A DNA stretch of 53,352 nucleotides. Source: Pedobacter sp. ok626 (GTDB lineage Bacteria; Bacteroidota; Bacteroidia; Sphingobacteriales; Sphingobacteriaceae). Location: positions 1 through 53,352 of the forward strand of contig NZ_FNEX01000030.1 of the NCBI RefSeq assembly GCF_900100435.1, read 5' to 3'. Positions 37,892 to 46,770 of the stretch are shown here, one piece after another. The stretch's first letter is position 1. Each line of letters starts with the position of its first letter. Both the position numbers and the translations under genes were made by a program. The notes under the pieces were generated by a model. That model was not told the DNA's origin. It saw only the letters and a program-made list of their open reading frames with translations, and ran no database searches.

Positions 37892-37930
37892 CAAAGATAA
37901 GTATTGTTGAAAACTAATTTTCTACCTTTG
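37892..37930. promoter_or_regulatory. Back-to-back promoters of menG and engB
   Basis: On the minus strand TATCTTTG (plus 37892-37899) precedes the menG ATG (37882) by nine bases. On the plus strand TACCTTTG (37923-37930) precedes the engB ATG (37935) by four bases; a TTG lies 16 bases upstream of the plus box. Both match TAnnTTTG exactly and point away from each other. The predicted transcripts begin at or only a few bases before the start codons. Confidence 0.55.
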
Positions 37931-37934
37931 TCAA

Positions 37935-38564
37935 ATGATTATAAAATCAGCAACATTTATTTGTAGTAATACAAAGGTATCGGCGCTACCCGTAGCCAAT
38001 ATGCCCGAATATGCATTTATCGGTAGATCTAACGTGGGTAAATCTTCATTGATTAACATGTTAGTGAACCAGCACGGATTGGCAAAAACATCGCAAAGAC
38101 CTGGTAAAACCCAGCTTATTAACCATTTTTTAATCAATGAGCAATGGTATATCGTCGATTTACCTGGATATGGATACGCTAAGGTATCTAAAAACAGCAG
38201 AGAAAATTGGGAAAAATTTATCCGTAACTATATCACCAAGAGGGAAAGTTTGCAATGTGTATTCGTTTTGATAGACAGCAGATTGGAACCTCAAAAGATT
38301 GATCTTGAGTTTTGCTGCTGGATGGGTGAAATCCAAATCCCTTTTGCTCTGATCTTTACAAAGGCAGACAAGCAGTCGACAGTAAAAACAGATAAAAACG
38401 TTGCTTTATTTAAAAAAGAGTTAGGCGGATGGTTTGAAGAAATCCCTCCATACTTTGTAACCTCTGCAGAAAAAGGACTAGGAAGAGATAAGGTTTTAGA
38501 TTTTATTACCCAGGTGAATCTTGATTTTGCCATGCCAATCTTAACTCCAAAGGACGATTATTAA
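37935..38564 (+). CDS. engB: Ribosome biogenesis GTPase EngB (YsxC/YihA)
   Basis: 209 residues with the GTPase motifs in order: G1 GRSNVGKSS (about 30-38), G3 DLPGYGYA, G4 TKAD (about 140) and G5-like SAEKGLG. The N-terminus (SATFICSNTKVSALP) is typical of the family. EngB helps assemble the 50S ribosome. It is the first gene of a plus-strand operon, 14 bases before the UbiA-type gene. Confidence 0.96.
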   Translation: MIIKSATFICSNTKVSALPVANMPEYAFIGRSNVGKSSLINMLVNQHGLAKTSQRPGKTQLINHFLINEQWYIVDLPGYGYAKVSKNSRENWEKFIRNYITKRESLQCVFVLIDSRLEPQKIDLEFCCWMGEIQIPFALIFTKADKQSTVKTDKNVALFKKELGGWFEEIPPYFVTSAEKGLGRDKVLDFITQVNLDFAMPILTPKDDY

Positions 38565-38578
38565 ATTATAGCTTATTC

Positions 38579-39445
38579 ATGAAGAAATATTTTTCTTTGG
38601 TATTGTTCGCGCATTCAGTTTTTGCGCTACCTTTTGCAATGATTGGTTTTTTTTTAGGTGTAACGACTACCGAAAATCCTTTTAACTGGCTAAAACTGGC
38701 CCTCGTACTATTATGTATGGTATTTGCACGGAACGCAGCCATGGCTTTTAACAGGTATCTGGACAGAAATATAGACGCCAAAAATCCACGTACGCAAATG
38801 CGGGATATTCCGGCTGGAAAAGTATCTGCCAGAGAAGCATTGACTTTTGTAATCATCAATTGTGTGCTCTTTGTGATCACCACGGCTTTTATCAATAATC
38901 TGTGCCTTTACCTTTCACCTATTGCTTTATTTGTCGTTTTATTTTACAGTTATACGAAAAGATTTACAGCCTTATGCCATCTCGTTTTAGGATTAGGACT
39001 TTCCTTAGCTCCTATTGGTGCTTACATTGCTGTAACGGGTGAATTTAATCTTGTTCCTGTACTCTACTCTTTAGCGGTACTATTTTGGGTAAGCGGTTTT
39101 GATATCATCTATGCGCTACAGGATGAAGATTTTGACAAAGGTGAAAAGCTACATTCCATTCCGGCGGCTTTAGGAATAAAAAATGCTTTGAACTTATCAG
39201 TTGGCCTGCATATTTTATCTGCAACATGCGTTATATTACCAGCATTCTTTACTACTTTTAGCTGGGTATATTACATTGGGGTAGCTTTTTTCTGTTTCAT
39301 GTTAACCTATCAGCATTTGCTGGTTAAGCCGAATGACATTAGTAAAGTAAACAGAGCGTTTGCTACCACTAATGGGTATGCCTCGGTTGTTTTTGCCGTT
39401 TGCTTTTTACTGGATGCCTTTTTAAGAACTCATTATAACTTTTAG
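38579..39445 (+). CDS. UbiA-type polyprenyltransferase
   Basis: 288 residues with about eight membrane helices. The first Asp-rich motif is NRYLDRNIDAKNPRT (Asp62, Asp66); the second is YALQDEDFDKGEK. Both bind Mg-prenyl diphosphate in the membrane. Such proteins attach a polyprenyl chain to an aromatic ring: 4-hydroxybenzoate in ubiquinone makers, or the equivalent MqnP step in menaquinone made via futalosine. Bacteroidota normally use menaquinone, and menG lies close by, so a menaquinone role is plausible; other quinone genes are not in view. Confidence 0.82.
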   Translation: MKKYFSLVLFAHSVFALPFAMIGFFLGVTTTENPFNWLKLALVLLCMVFARNAAMAFNRYLDRNIDAKNPRTQMRDIPAGKVSAREALTFVIINCVLFVITTAFINNLCLYLSPIALFVVLFYSYTKRFTALCHLVLGLGLSLAPIGAYIAVTGEFNLVPVLYSLAVLFWVSGFDIIYALQDEDFDKGEKLHSIPAALGIKNALNLSVGLHILSATCVILPAFFTTFSWVYYIGVAFFCFMLTYQHLLVKPNDISKVNRAFATTNGYASVVFAVCFLLDAFLRTHYNF

Positions 39446-39450
39446 ATCCC

Positions 39451-41166
39451 ATGATCAACCTTACCATACCAAAGAAAATACGTACTTATATCCCTCAGGA
39501 CCTTCAAATTGAATGGGAGAACCTAGAGCCAATTTTAAATGAGCTGTTATCGCGTCCGATAAACAATGTGAATGAATTGGAGCAATGGCTTAAGGACAAA
39601 AGTGAGCTTGAGGCTGCTTTAGAGGAGGATTTTGCCTGGAGGTATATTAGAATGAGCTGTGACACTGCAAACGAGGAACTGGTTAAGAATTTCCAATATT
39701 TTGCTACTGAGATTGAACCTAAAATTTCTCCCATTGCCAATCAACTGAATCAAAAGTTCAATGACAGTCCATTTATTGATGAGCTGGATCAGGAAGAGTA
39801 CTTCGTTTATATCCGTGCCATCAGAAAGGCTTTGGAAATTTACAGGGAAGAAAACGTTGAATTATTAACCAAATTACAGGTTGCACAGCAAAGATATCAG
39901 GCTACTACGGGCGCCATGAGTGTAACCATTAATGGTGAAGAATATACACTGGAGCAAGCTGCAAACTTTATTAAAGATACGGACAGACAGGTAAGACAAC
40001 AGGCCTGGGAAACCATACAACAACGTCGCCTAGTTGACAAAGACGACTTAAACCTATTGTTTGATGAATTGATTGTAATGCGCCATCAGGTAGCCTTAAA
40101 TGCAAATTTTGAGAACTATAGAGATTATATGTTTCAGGCCTTAGGCAGGTTTGATTATACTCCTCAGGATTGTTACCTTTTTCACGAGGCCATAGAAAAG
40201 AAGATTGTTCCAATTCTTAAAGAACAAGCTGAAAAAAGGGCTGAATTATTAGATCTGGAGGTACTTAAACCTTGGGACATGGAGGTAAGTACTACCGGAA
40301 AAGCTGCTTTAAAACCATTTAAAAATGGCACGGAATTAATTGATAAGAGTATTGAGTGTTTCAATGCGATTGATCCAAAGCTGGGCCAGATGTTAGCGAT
40401 CATGAAAGCGAATAAGCTTTTTGATGTAGAGAGCAGAAAAGGCAAGGCACCAGGTGGATACAATTATCCATTGGCAGAAACAGGTGCTCCATTTATTTTT
40501 ATGAACTCAGCTAACTCGCTTAGGGATTTAACCACCATGGTACATGAAGGTGGGCATGCCATCCATACTTTCCTTACTGCAAATCTGGAATTAAATGACT
40601 TTAAGCATTGTCCATCTGAGGTGGCTGAACTTGCTTCGATGAGCATGGAATTGATCTCTATGGACAACTGGAATATCTATTTCGACAATGAAGAAGACTT
40701 GATCCGAGCGAAAAAAGAGCAATTGATTGATGTACTAAAAACACTCCCTTGGGTTGCTGTCATCGATCAGTTTCAACACTGGATATACACTAACCCAGGC
40801 CATAATCCGGCTGATCGCGAGGAAGCTTTTAAACAAATATACAGCCGCTTTGGTGCTGGTTTTACAAACTGGGATGGTCTTGAAAAGGAATTTGGCAATA
40901 TCTGGCAAAAGCAACTTCATCTTTATGAAGTACCATTCTACTATATAGAATACGCTATTGCACAATTGGGTGCGATTGCCATCTGGAAGAATTATAAAGA
41001 AAATCCACATAAGGCATTGCAACAATACCTGGAAGCGCTTTCTTTAGGATATACCAAACCTATTAATGAAATATACGAAACAGCGGGTATTAAATTTGAT
41101 TTCAGCCCCGACTATATTGAACAATTGGCATCATTTGTTAAAGACGAATTACAAAAATTAGGATAA
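39451..41166 (+). CDS. M3 family oligoendopeptidase
   Basis: 571 residues, cytoplasmic (no signal peptide). The zinc site is VHEGGHAIH with His365 and His369 (catalytic Glu366); the third ligand lies in SEVAELASMSMEL, about 30 residues on. The oligoendopeptidase-F-type N-terminal helical domain precedes it. It cuts short peptides in the cytoplasm. It starts five bases after the UbiA-type gene and leads into an amino acid permease, suggesting use of peptides. Confidence 0.93.
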   Translation: MINLTIPKKIRTYIPQDLQIEWENLEPILNELLSRPINNVNELEQWLKDKSELEAALEEDFAWRYIRMSCDTANEELVKNFQYFATEIEPKISPIANQLNQKFNDSPFIDELDQEEYFVYIRAIRKALEIYREENVELLTKLQVAQQRYQATTGAMSVTINGEEYTLEQAANFIKDTDRQVRQQAWETIQQRRLVDKDDLNLLFDELIVMRHQVALNANFENYRDYMFQALGRFDYTPQDCYLFHEAIEKKIVPILKEQAEKRAELLDLEVLKPWDMEVSTTGKAALKPFKNGTELIDKSIECFNAIDPKLGQMLAIMKANKLFDVESRKGKAPGGYNYPLAETGAPFIFMNSANSLRDLTTMVHEGGHAIHTFLTANLELNDFKHCPSEVAELASMSMELISMDNWNIYFDNEEDLIRAKKEQLIDVLKTLPWVAVIDQFQHWIYTNPGHNPADREEAFKQIYSRFGAGFTNWDGLEKEFGNIWQKQLHLYEVPFYYIEYAIAQLGAIAIWKNYKENPHKALQQYLEALSLGYTKPINEIYETAGIKFDFSPDYIEQLASFVKDELQKLG

Positions 41167-41170
41167 TTTT

Positions 41171-43126
41171 ATGCTTGAAAAACTGTTCCGAAAAAAGTCT
41201 ATTGACAAAATATTAGCCGATGCCGAAAAGGGATATGGTGACCATGGGAATTCCCTACATAAGACCCTTGGTGTTAGAGACCTAACTGCTTTTGGTATTG
41301 CTGCGATTATAGGAGCAGGTATTTTTAGTACAATTGGTAAAGCAAGTGCGGACGGTGGTCCGGCTGTAATTTTTCTATTTATTTTCACGGCCGTTGCCTG
41401 TAGCTTCGCGGCTTTTGCTTATGCAGAATTTGCGTCGATGGTACCCGTTTCGGGAAGTGCTTACACCTATTCGTACGTTGCATTTGGTGAGTTGGTTGCC
41501 TGGATCATTGGCTGGTCGCTCATCATGGAATATGCGATTGGAAACATTACAGTAGCCATTTCCTGGTCTGATTATTTTACCGGACTGCTCTCCTCGATCA
41601 AGATTCCTGCCTTAAATATTAACGGGATTAACCTTCCCGATTGGATGACCATGGACTACCTTACGGCCTATAACGGGCATAAGCATGCTGATGCATTGAT
41701 CCATGCGGGAAAAAGCTATGAAAATCTCGATAATGCTACCAGGATAGCTCACAATGCCTGGATGACAGCTCCAAAAATTGGCAGCTTTCATCTTGTCGCT
41801 GATTTACCTGCCTTAGGTATCATTATATTCATCACCTGGCTGGTTTACAGAGGGATGAAAGAGTCCAGAAATGCGAGTAATGCAATGGTTATTGTAAAAC
41901 TGGCAGTAATTTTACTGGTACTTGCTGTTGGTGTATTTTATGTAGATACCAAGAACTGGAATCCTTTTGCTCCAAATGGAGTATCTGGTGTATTGAAAGG
42001 TGTATCTGCAGTATTCTTTGCTTATATCGGCTTTGATGCAATATCTACTACTGCTGAAGAGTGTAAAAATCCTCAACGTGATTTGCCTCGCGGAATGATG
42101 TGGGCCATTATTATATGTACCATATTATATGTAGCCATTGCATTGGTTCTTACCGGTATGGTTAACTTCAGTTTACTTGCCGTTGGAGATCCCCTTGCCT
42201 TTGTTTTCGATCAGTTAGATCTAAAAATCATGAGCGGAATTATTGCCGTTAGTGCTGTTTTTGCGATGGCCAGCGTATTGCTGGTATTTCAAATGGGACA
42301 ACCTAGAATATGGATGAGCATGAGCCGTGACGGCTTATTACCCAAATCGTTCTCTAAAATCCACCCTAAGTACAAAACGCCTTCTTTTGCAACTATAGTT
42401 GTAGGCTTTGTTGTTGCGGTTCCTTCCTTGTTTATGAACCTCACCATAGTAACCGACCTGTGTTCTATTGGAACTTTATTTGCATTTGTTCTGGTTTGTG
42501 CTGGCGTATTGGTTTTACAAAACAAACCGGATATTAAAAGAGGGAAATTCAAAATACCTTATGCAAATGCAAAGTATATCATCCCGATTCTATTTGCTGG
42601 CCTTCTGGTTATGGCTTTTACATTATATAAAAAGGAGACCTCAGCCTTCATCTGGAATACACCAGCCATAAATAGTCCAATAAAGATCATTACTTCTTTA
42701 AACGATGTGGAGCGTGTTGTGGTCAAGCAAGAGATTGCGGCCGAACAAGCAAGGGTTATGCCTATTGAAAATAGCGTTGATGCTGAGGCTTACCTAAATA
42801 AGTTAACGGAGCAACAATACCAGGATTTTATTGACAAATCCGCTATCGACAGTGCTAAAAAATATGAGACTGGCTGGGAGCTATTCAAACATAAAATTCC
42901 GATGTGGATCTTTTTCTTCCTGAGCATCGCCATCACCTATTTCTGTATTACAAAAAACCTATCTCTTATTCCGGTTCTGGGATTACTAAGCTGCTTATAC
43001 ATGATGTGTGAGCTAGGCATCTCTAACTGGATTGGTTTTGGAATCTGGCTACTTGTTGGCTTAGTTGTTTACTTTTTATATGGTTATAAGCACAGTAAAC
43101 TTAGTGTAGAAAAAAATCCCCAATAG
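41171..43126 (+). CDS. APC-superfamily amino acid permease
   Basis: 651 residues with about 12-14 membrane helices. The N-terminal signature LTAFGIAAIIGAGIFSTIG is the APC substrate-binding turn; FFAYIGFDAISTTAEECKNPQRDLP is a family stretch in the sixth helix and its following loop. Two long soluble inserts occur (about residues 150-200 and 495-585, the latter charged), and two more helices follow. The closest class is cationic amino acid transporters (CAT/YfnA type). Substrate uncertain. Last gene of the engB operon, four bases after the peptidase stop. Hairpins that could end the transcript follow at 43205-43320. Confidence 0.9.
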   Translation: MLEKLFRKKSIDKILADAEKGYGDHGNSLHKTLGVRDLTAFGIAAIIGAGIFSTIGKASADGGPAVIFLFIFTAVACSFAAFAYAEFASMVPVSGSAYTYSYVAFGELVAWIIGWSLIMEYAIGNITVAISWSDYFTGLLSSIKIPALNINGINLPDWMTMDYLTAYNGHKHADALIHAGKSYENLDNATRIAHNAWMTAPKIGSFHLVADLPALGIIIFITWLVYRGMKESRNASNAMVIVKLAVILLVLAVGVFYVDTKNWNPFAPNGVSGVLKGVSAVFFAYIGFDAISTTAEECKNPQRDLPRGMMWAIIICTILYVAIALVLTGMVNFSLLAVGDPLAFVFDQLDLKIMSGIIAVSAVFAMASVLLVFQMGQPRIWMSMSRDGLLPKSFSKIHPKYKTPSFATIVVGFVVAVPSLFMNLTIVTDLCSIGTLFAFVLVCAGVLVLQNKPDIKRGKFKIPYANAKYIIPILFAGLLVMAFTLYKKETSAFIWNTPAINSPIKIITSLNDVERVVVKQEIAAEQARVMPIENSVDAEAYLNKLTEQQYQDFIDKSAIDSAKKYETGWELFKHKIPMWIFFFLSIAITYFCITKNLSLIPVLGLLSCLYMMCELGISNWIGFGIWLLVGLVVYFLYGYKHSKLSVEKNPQ

Positions 43127-43204
43127 AAAATATTATTGAGATTTATTATAATATATTAATAATAAACCCTACATTAGAGTGGTAATTCAGCATGAGTTAC
43201 TAAA

Positions 43205-43243
43205 TGCTCTTTTTACCCCATTTTGGGGAAAGCAAACTGAGCA
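43205..43243. repeat. Nested stem-loop between permease and kup
   Basis: TGCTC (43205-43209) pairs with GAGCA (43239-43243), and inside it CCCC (43216-43219) pairs with GGGG (43225-43228) around ATTTT. This is in the 3' region of two convergent transcripts. Whether it acts as a terminator is unclear. Confidence 0.4.
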
Positions 43244-43279
43244 TATTGATTTGCCTTCCTAATTATCCCTATAGTTGTT

Positions 43280-43293
43280 TGGTCGGACGACCA
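43280..43293. repeat. Palindrome TGGTCG-GA-CGACCA
   Basis: A perfect 6-bp inverted repeat with a two-base centre, just before the terminator at 43300. Too tight for a normal hairpin loop, so it may be a protein site or extend the terminator structure. Confidence 0.35.
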
Positions 43294-43299
43294 GCAATA

Positions 43300-43320
43300 A
43301 AGGCTCCTCCCCGGAGCCTT
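43300..43320. terminator. Terminator shared by permease operon and kup
   Basis: AAGGCTCC pairs with GGAGCCTT around TCCCC. On the plus strand it is followed by ATTTGTTT; on the minus strand the flanking T residues (TTATTG) follow. It lies 174 bases past the permease stop and 38 bases past the kup stop. Confidence 0.75.
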
Positions 43321-43358
43321 ATTTGTTTAAGGATAAATCACAAAGAAATGATTAGTTT

Positions 43359-45311
43359 TTAGACTGGCAACCTAGTCAATTCTATATCATCTGGCGTTAC
43401 AAATATCAATGGAACTTTTTCCACATCCACATAACTAGAATCCAATCCAAAACTCCGTTCCTCAGAAAGACTCAGACGTTTAAGGATGAAATAATAATCC
43501 ATAATGGTACGTTCATAAAGGCTCAACTTAGAGAACTTAGATAAATGTTTTTCCAATAGCACAAACCTAAAATCTCCTGCAATTTTGTGCTTATTCAAAG
43601 ATGTATACTGACTGGTAATATCAACCTCACCATTCTTAACCAACTCTTCAATTACCTTCCGATACAGCAAATTAACACGCTGCTCTACCCTGAAACCGAG
43701 CTTAAAGTCAATCCTGATTAATTTACCTGGAATCAGAAACTCGACTTTATACTCCCTTGTAAATGGTTCATCAACTACATCAACGTGAACCAACCAATAA
43801 ACATCAGCACGTTTTGGTTCTTTTTGAATAATCGAATAAATAATTTTCGACTCAATTTCTGTTTTAAAATTCGCGCTTGTTAAATATACCAATTGTGAAG
43901 AGTATTTTGGGACAGAAATGTCCTCACTCAGTTCACTTATAATTTGATAGTAATCTTCAATTTCAACGTATTTAACAAATCTGTTTTTGATTTTTCTGGC
44001 GATATACCAACTCCACATCACGGTAAATAATGCAGAACCGATCAATACGGTTACCCATCCGCCATGGAAGAATTTGGACATATTCCCGACTAAAAACGTC
44101 ATCTCAATCATCACATAGATCAACAAGAATATCCCAATAATGTATACTGGTATTTTCTTGCGTTTCATATAAGCCGCAATCAGAATCGTGGTAGATAAAA
44201 ATGTCAGGTTAATAGCCAAGCCATAAGCCCCTTCCATTGCTCCTGAATTTTTAAATATTAAAACGATAGCTATACATCCAGCCCAAAGAATCCAGTTGAT
44301 TGAAGGCACATAAATTTGTCCTTTCTGATTACTTGGATAATTGATCCTCACTTTTGGCCATAAGTTTAATCTTACGGCTTCAGAGATTAGTGTAAAAGAA
44401 CCTGTAATCATGGCCTGACTGGCAATTACCGCGGCAACAGTTGCCAAGGCAACCATAAACAACAGGTATGGTGCAGGAACAATTTCGAAGAAAGGATTTA
44501 ATCCAGTATCATAATTACCATGATGTAAAATCCATACGCCTTGCCCAAGGTAATTTAAGATCAGCATGATTTTAACAAAAACCCAACTCACTCTAATGTT
44601 TGACCGACCACAATGTCCCATATCAGAATATAATGCTTCGGCCCCAGTTGTACATAAAAACACACCACCTAAAATCAACAATGCCATAGGGTTACTAGCC
44701 AGTAATTTAACTGCGTAATATGGATTTAAAGCCGCAAATATGGTAGGATCTTTTATGACAAATAATATTCCCAATAGACCTAAGGCACCAAACCATAAAA
44801 ACATAATTGGTCCAAACAGCTTACCAACAAGGTTTGTCCCAAATTGTTGTATAACGAATAATCCAGTAATAATGGCGATTACAATAGGTATAACGCTTAC
44901 CGTAGGGAACTTCAACTGCAAACCTTCTATAGCCGAAGTAACGGTAATACTTGGGGTAATGATTCCATCGGCCAATAAGGCACAACCACCTACAACGGCA
45001 GGGATAACCAGCCATTTCGCATTTTTACGCACCAAAGAATATAGAGAGAATATTCCACCCTCACCTTTATTATCGGCTCGAAGGGTAATGATCACATACT
45101 TGACAGTAGTTTGCAATGTTAGTGTCCATATGATGCAGGAAAGAGCACCTAGAACAAGGTCGGATGTAACCACCTGTCCACCTCCAACTACGGAATTAAA
45201 AATTGCCTTAAGGGTATAAAGAGGTGAAGTACCTATATCACCGTATACAATGCCTAAACTTACTAATAAACCACCAGCAGTAAGCGCATTAAAATTCTTA
45301 TTATTTGACAC
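43359..45311 (-). CDS. kup: KUP-type potassium transporter
   Basis: 650 residues with about 12 membrane helices in the first 430 residues and a soluble C-terminal domain (about 440-650). The family signature near the start is LGIVYGDIGTSPLYT, followed by LRADNKGEGGIFSLY. The start is GTG at 45311: a stop (TAA) lies two codons upstream in frame, and the first methionine is far inside, so no ATG start is possible. It takes up K+ with H+. It is convergent with the permease operon and divergent from the T9SS-tail gene. A -7 box for it lies at 45355-45362. Confidence 0.95.
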   Translation of the reverse strand: MSNNKNFNALTAGGLLVSLGIVYGDIGTSPLYTLKAIFNSVVGGGQVVTSDLVLGALSCIIWTLTLQTTVKYVIITLRADNKGEGGIFSLYSLVRKNAKWLVIPAVVGGCALLADGIITPSITVTSAIEGLQLKFPTVSVIPIVIAIITGLFVIQQFGTNLVGKLFGPIMFLWFGALGLLGILFVIKDPTIFAALNPYYAVKLLASNPMALLILGGVFLCTTGAEALYSDMGHCGRSNIRVSWVFVKIMLILNYLGQGVWILHHGNYDTGLNPFFEIVPAPYLLFMVALATVAAVIASQAMITGSFTLISEAVRLNLWPKVRINYPSNQKGQIYVPSINWILWAGCIAIVLIFKNSGAMEGAYGLAINLTFLSTTILIAAYMKRKKIPVYIIGIFLLIYVMIEMTFLVGNMSKFFHGGWVTVLIGSALFTVMWSWYIARKIKNRFVKYVEIEDYYQIISELSEDISVPKYSSQLVYLTSANFKTEIESKIIYSIIQKEPKRADVYWLVHVDVVDEPFTREYKVEFLIPGKLIRIDFKLGFRVEQRVNLLYRKVIEELVKNGEVDITSQYTSLNKHKIAGDFRFVLLEKHLSKFSKLSLYERTIMDYYFILKRLSLSEERSFGLDSSYVDVEKVPLIFVTPDDIELTRLPV

Positions 45312-45354
45312 TATTTAATAATATAAATGGATAGTATTTAATTAAAACAGAGGG

Positions 45355-45362
45355 CAAAAGTA
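45355..45362 (-). promoter_or_regulatory. Candidate -7 element of kup
   Basis: TACTTTTG on the minus strand fits TAnnTTTG, 43 bases ahead of the GTG start. No TTG was found at the usual -33 distance. Confidence 0.35.
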
Positions 45363-45488
45363 CAGTAAATAAACAAAATTAAGCCATTAATGTTTAAGAA
45401 GAAATCCCTGCATCCTAAGAATCGAAAAGGATATTCAACGGCGAAACATGTTAAATATTGTTAAATATGAAAATAGTAAACAAAATGA

Positions 45489-45520
45489 TTGATTTTTTTA
45501 TTTAATTATTTATATTTTTG
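45489..45520 (+). promoter_or_regulatory. Candidate promoter of the T9SS-tail gene
   Basis: TTG (45489-45491), a 21-base spacer and TATTTTTG (45513-45520) form a good Bacteroidota promoter. The ATG follows at 45533, so the leader would be very short. Confidence 0.5.
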
Positions 45521-45532
45521 GCAATACCAAAC

Positions 45533-46048
45533 ATGAAGATACAACGAAAAGTCGCACGCCTCTTGAGCATTTCCTGCATATTATGCATGAGTGTTTTGTG
45601 CAGCGTTAGTGTTTTCGGTCAAAAGACAGACAGTTCATCTGTTGGTATCAGGGCGAAAAAGATCAATAAAACGCCTCAGATCAAAGGAAGTGTAACTACT
45701 TATAAGCCAAAATACAATTTTGGATATGTTCAATACAACGACATCATTTCTGCCAATAAGAATGCCAACAACCTTAAACAAGAAAAGATTCTGACTGTTC
45801 TGAAAGTGTATCCTAATCCTGTTGATGATCAGATCAACTTGATTCTGCGCATAGACAGAGAATCTAACCTTTCTGTTAAAATCATGGATCTATTGGGTAA
45901 TGAGATCGTCACACTTTCTAATGAGCGCGTGCCAGCCGGCGAACAGACAAAGAGTTACACCATCCCAAACCGTTTAAATAGCGGTATTTATTTCCTTAAA
46001 ATCATGTCAGGCACTGAAACTATTGTGAAACGTATTTCCGTTTTATAA
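45533..46048 (+). CDS. Small secreted protein with a type IX secretion (T9SS) C-terminal sorting domain
   Basis: The ATG at 45533 gives 171 residues; a frame from a TTG at 45518 overlaps the predicted -7 box. The signal peptide ends at SVSVFGQ (about residue 30). About 55 residues of basic, low-complexity spacer follow. The last 80 residues are a type A sorting domain: KVYPNPVDDQINL, then LSVKIMDLLGNEI and a closing LNSGIYFLKIMSG...KRISVL. Such tails direct export by the T9SS and anchoring at the surface. There is almost no cargo in front of the tail. It stands alone between kup and the FAH gene. Confidence 0.9.
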   Translation: MKIQRKVARLLSISCILCMSVLCSVSVFGQKTDSSSVGIRAKKINKTPQIKGSVTTYKPKYNFGYVQYNDIISANKNANNLKQEKILTVLKVYPNPVDDQINLILRIDRESNLSVKIMDLLGNEIVTLSNERVPAGEQTKSYTIPNRLNSGIYFLKIMSGTETIVKRISVL

Positions 46049-46060
46049 AGATTCTAAACC

Positions 46061-46090
46061 TTGTATCCTCTTATTTCTTTCGTATTTTTG
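46061..46090 (+). promoter_or_regulatory. Candidate promoter of the FAH-M23-bcp operon
   Basis: TTG (46061-46063), a 19-base spacer and TATTTTTG (46083-46090) match the Bacteroidota promoter in sequence and spacing. The ATG is at 46154, giving a leader near 57 bases. Confidence 0.6.
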
Positions 46091-46153
46091 ATACCAGAAA
46101 ACATCGTGGCTTAATCCTTGTTAGCTACATCATTTAAAATACACATCCACAGC

Positions 46154-46765
46154 ATGAAGATAATTGCCATAGGACGCAACTATGCCGAACACGCCAAAGA
46201 ATTAAACAACCCCATCCCTGATAGTCCAGTCATATTTCTAAAACCGGATACAGCTGCGTTAAAAGACAACAAACCATTTTATATTCCTGATTTTTCCTCA
46301 GACATTCATTATGAGCTTGAAGTTGTCCTAAAAATAAGTAAGGAGGGAAAACACATTTCAGAAAAATTTGCGCATAAATATTACGAAGAACTTGGTTTAG
46401 GTATAGACTTTACAGCGCGCGATATTCAGACGGCTCATAAGGCAAAAGGACTTCCATGGGAACTCGCAAAAGCTTTCGACAATTCGGCAGCAATTAGCAG
46501 TTTCGTTCCTAAAACGGAATTTGAAAACATATACGATCTGCCCTTCGAATTAAAGATCAATGGTAGCAGCAGACAAAATGGGAATACAAAGCGCATGATA
46601 TTTTCCTATGAAAAAATCATTGCTTTCGTATCGCGCTACATCACCTTAAAAAAAGGAGACCTTATTTTTACAGGAACGCCTGAAGGTGTCGGACAAGTAC
46701 ACCAAGGTGATAAACTGGAAGCTTGGTTACAAGGAAAACAACTACTTGATTTTGATATAAAATAG
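46154..46765 (+). CDS. Fumarylacetoacetate hydrolase family protein
   Basis: The ATG at 46154 gives 203 residues (MKIIAIGRNYAEHAKEL); an upstream TTG-started extension is not needed. Family features: YAEHAKELNN, PVIFLKPDTA, DIHYELEVVL with metal-binding acidic residues, GIDFTARDIQ and FTGTPEGVGQVHQGD. This is the short FAHD1-like type that acts on acylpyruvates or oxaloacetate. The exact substrate is not certain. It is cytoplasmic and leads an operon with the M23 peptidase (5 bases) and bcp. Confidence 0.92.
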   Translation: MKIIAIGRNYAEHAKELNNPIPDSPVIFLKPDTAALKDNKPFYIPDFSSDIHYELEVVLKISKEGKHISEKFAHKYYEELGLGIDFTARDIQTAHKAKGLPWELAKAFDNSAAISSFVPKTEFENIYDLPFELKINGSSRQNGNTKRMIFSYEKIIAFVSRYITLKKGDLIFTGTPEGVGQVHQGDKLEAWLQGKQLLDFDIK

Positions 46766-46770
46766 CGTTA

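Noticed and set aside
44740..45219. 159-codon open frame opposite kup
   Set aside because: Antisense to the conserved kup membrane region; its hydrophobicity reflects the complementary codons.
45518..45532. Upstream TTG start for the T9SS-tail protein
   Set aside because: It overlaps the predicted -7 promoter box; ATG 45533 gives a cleaner signal peptide.
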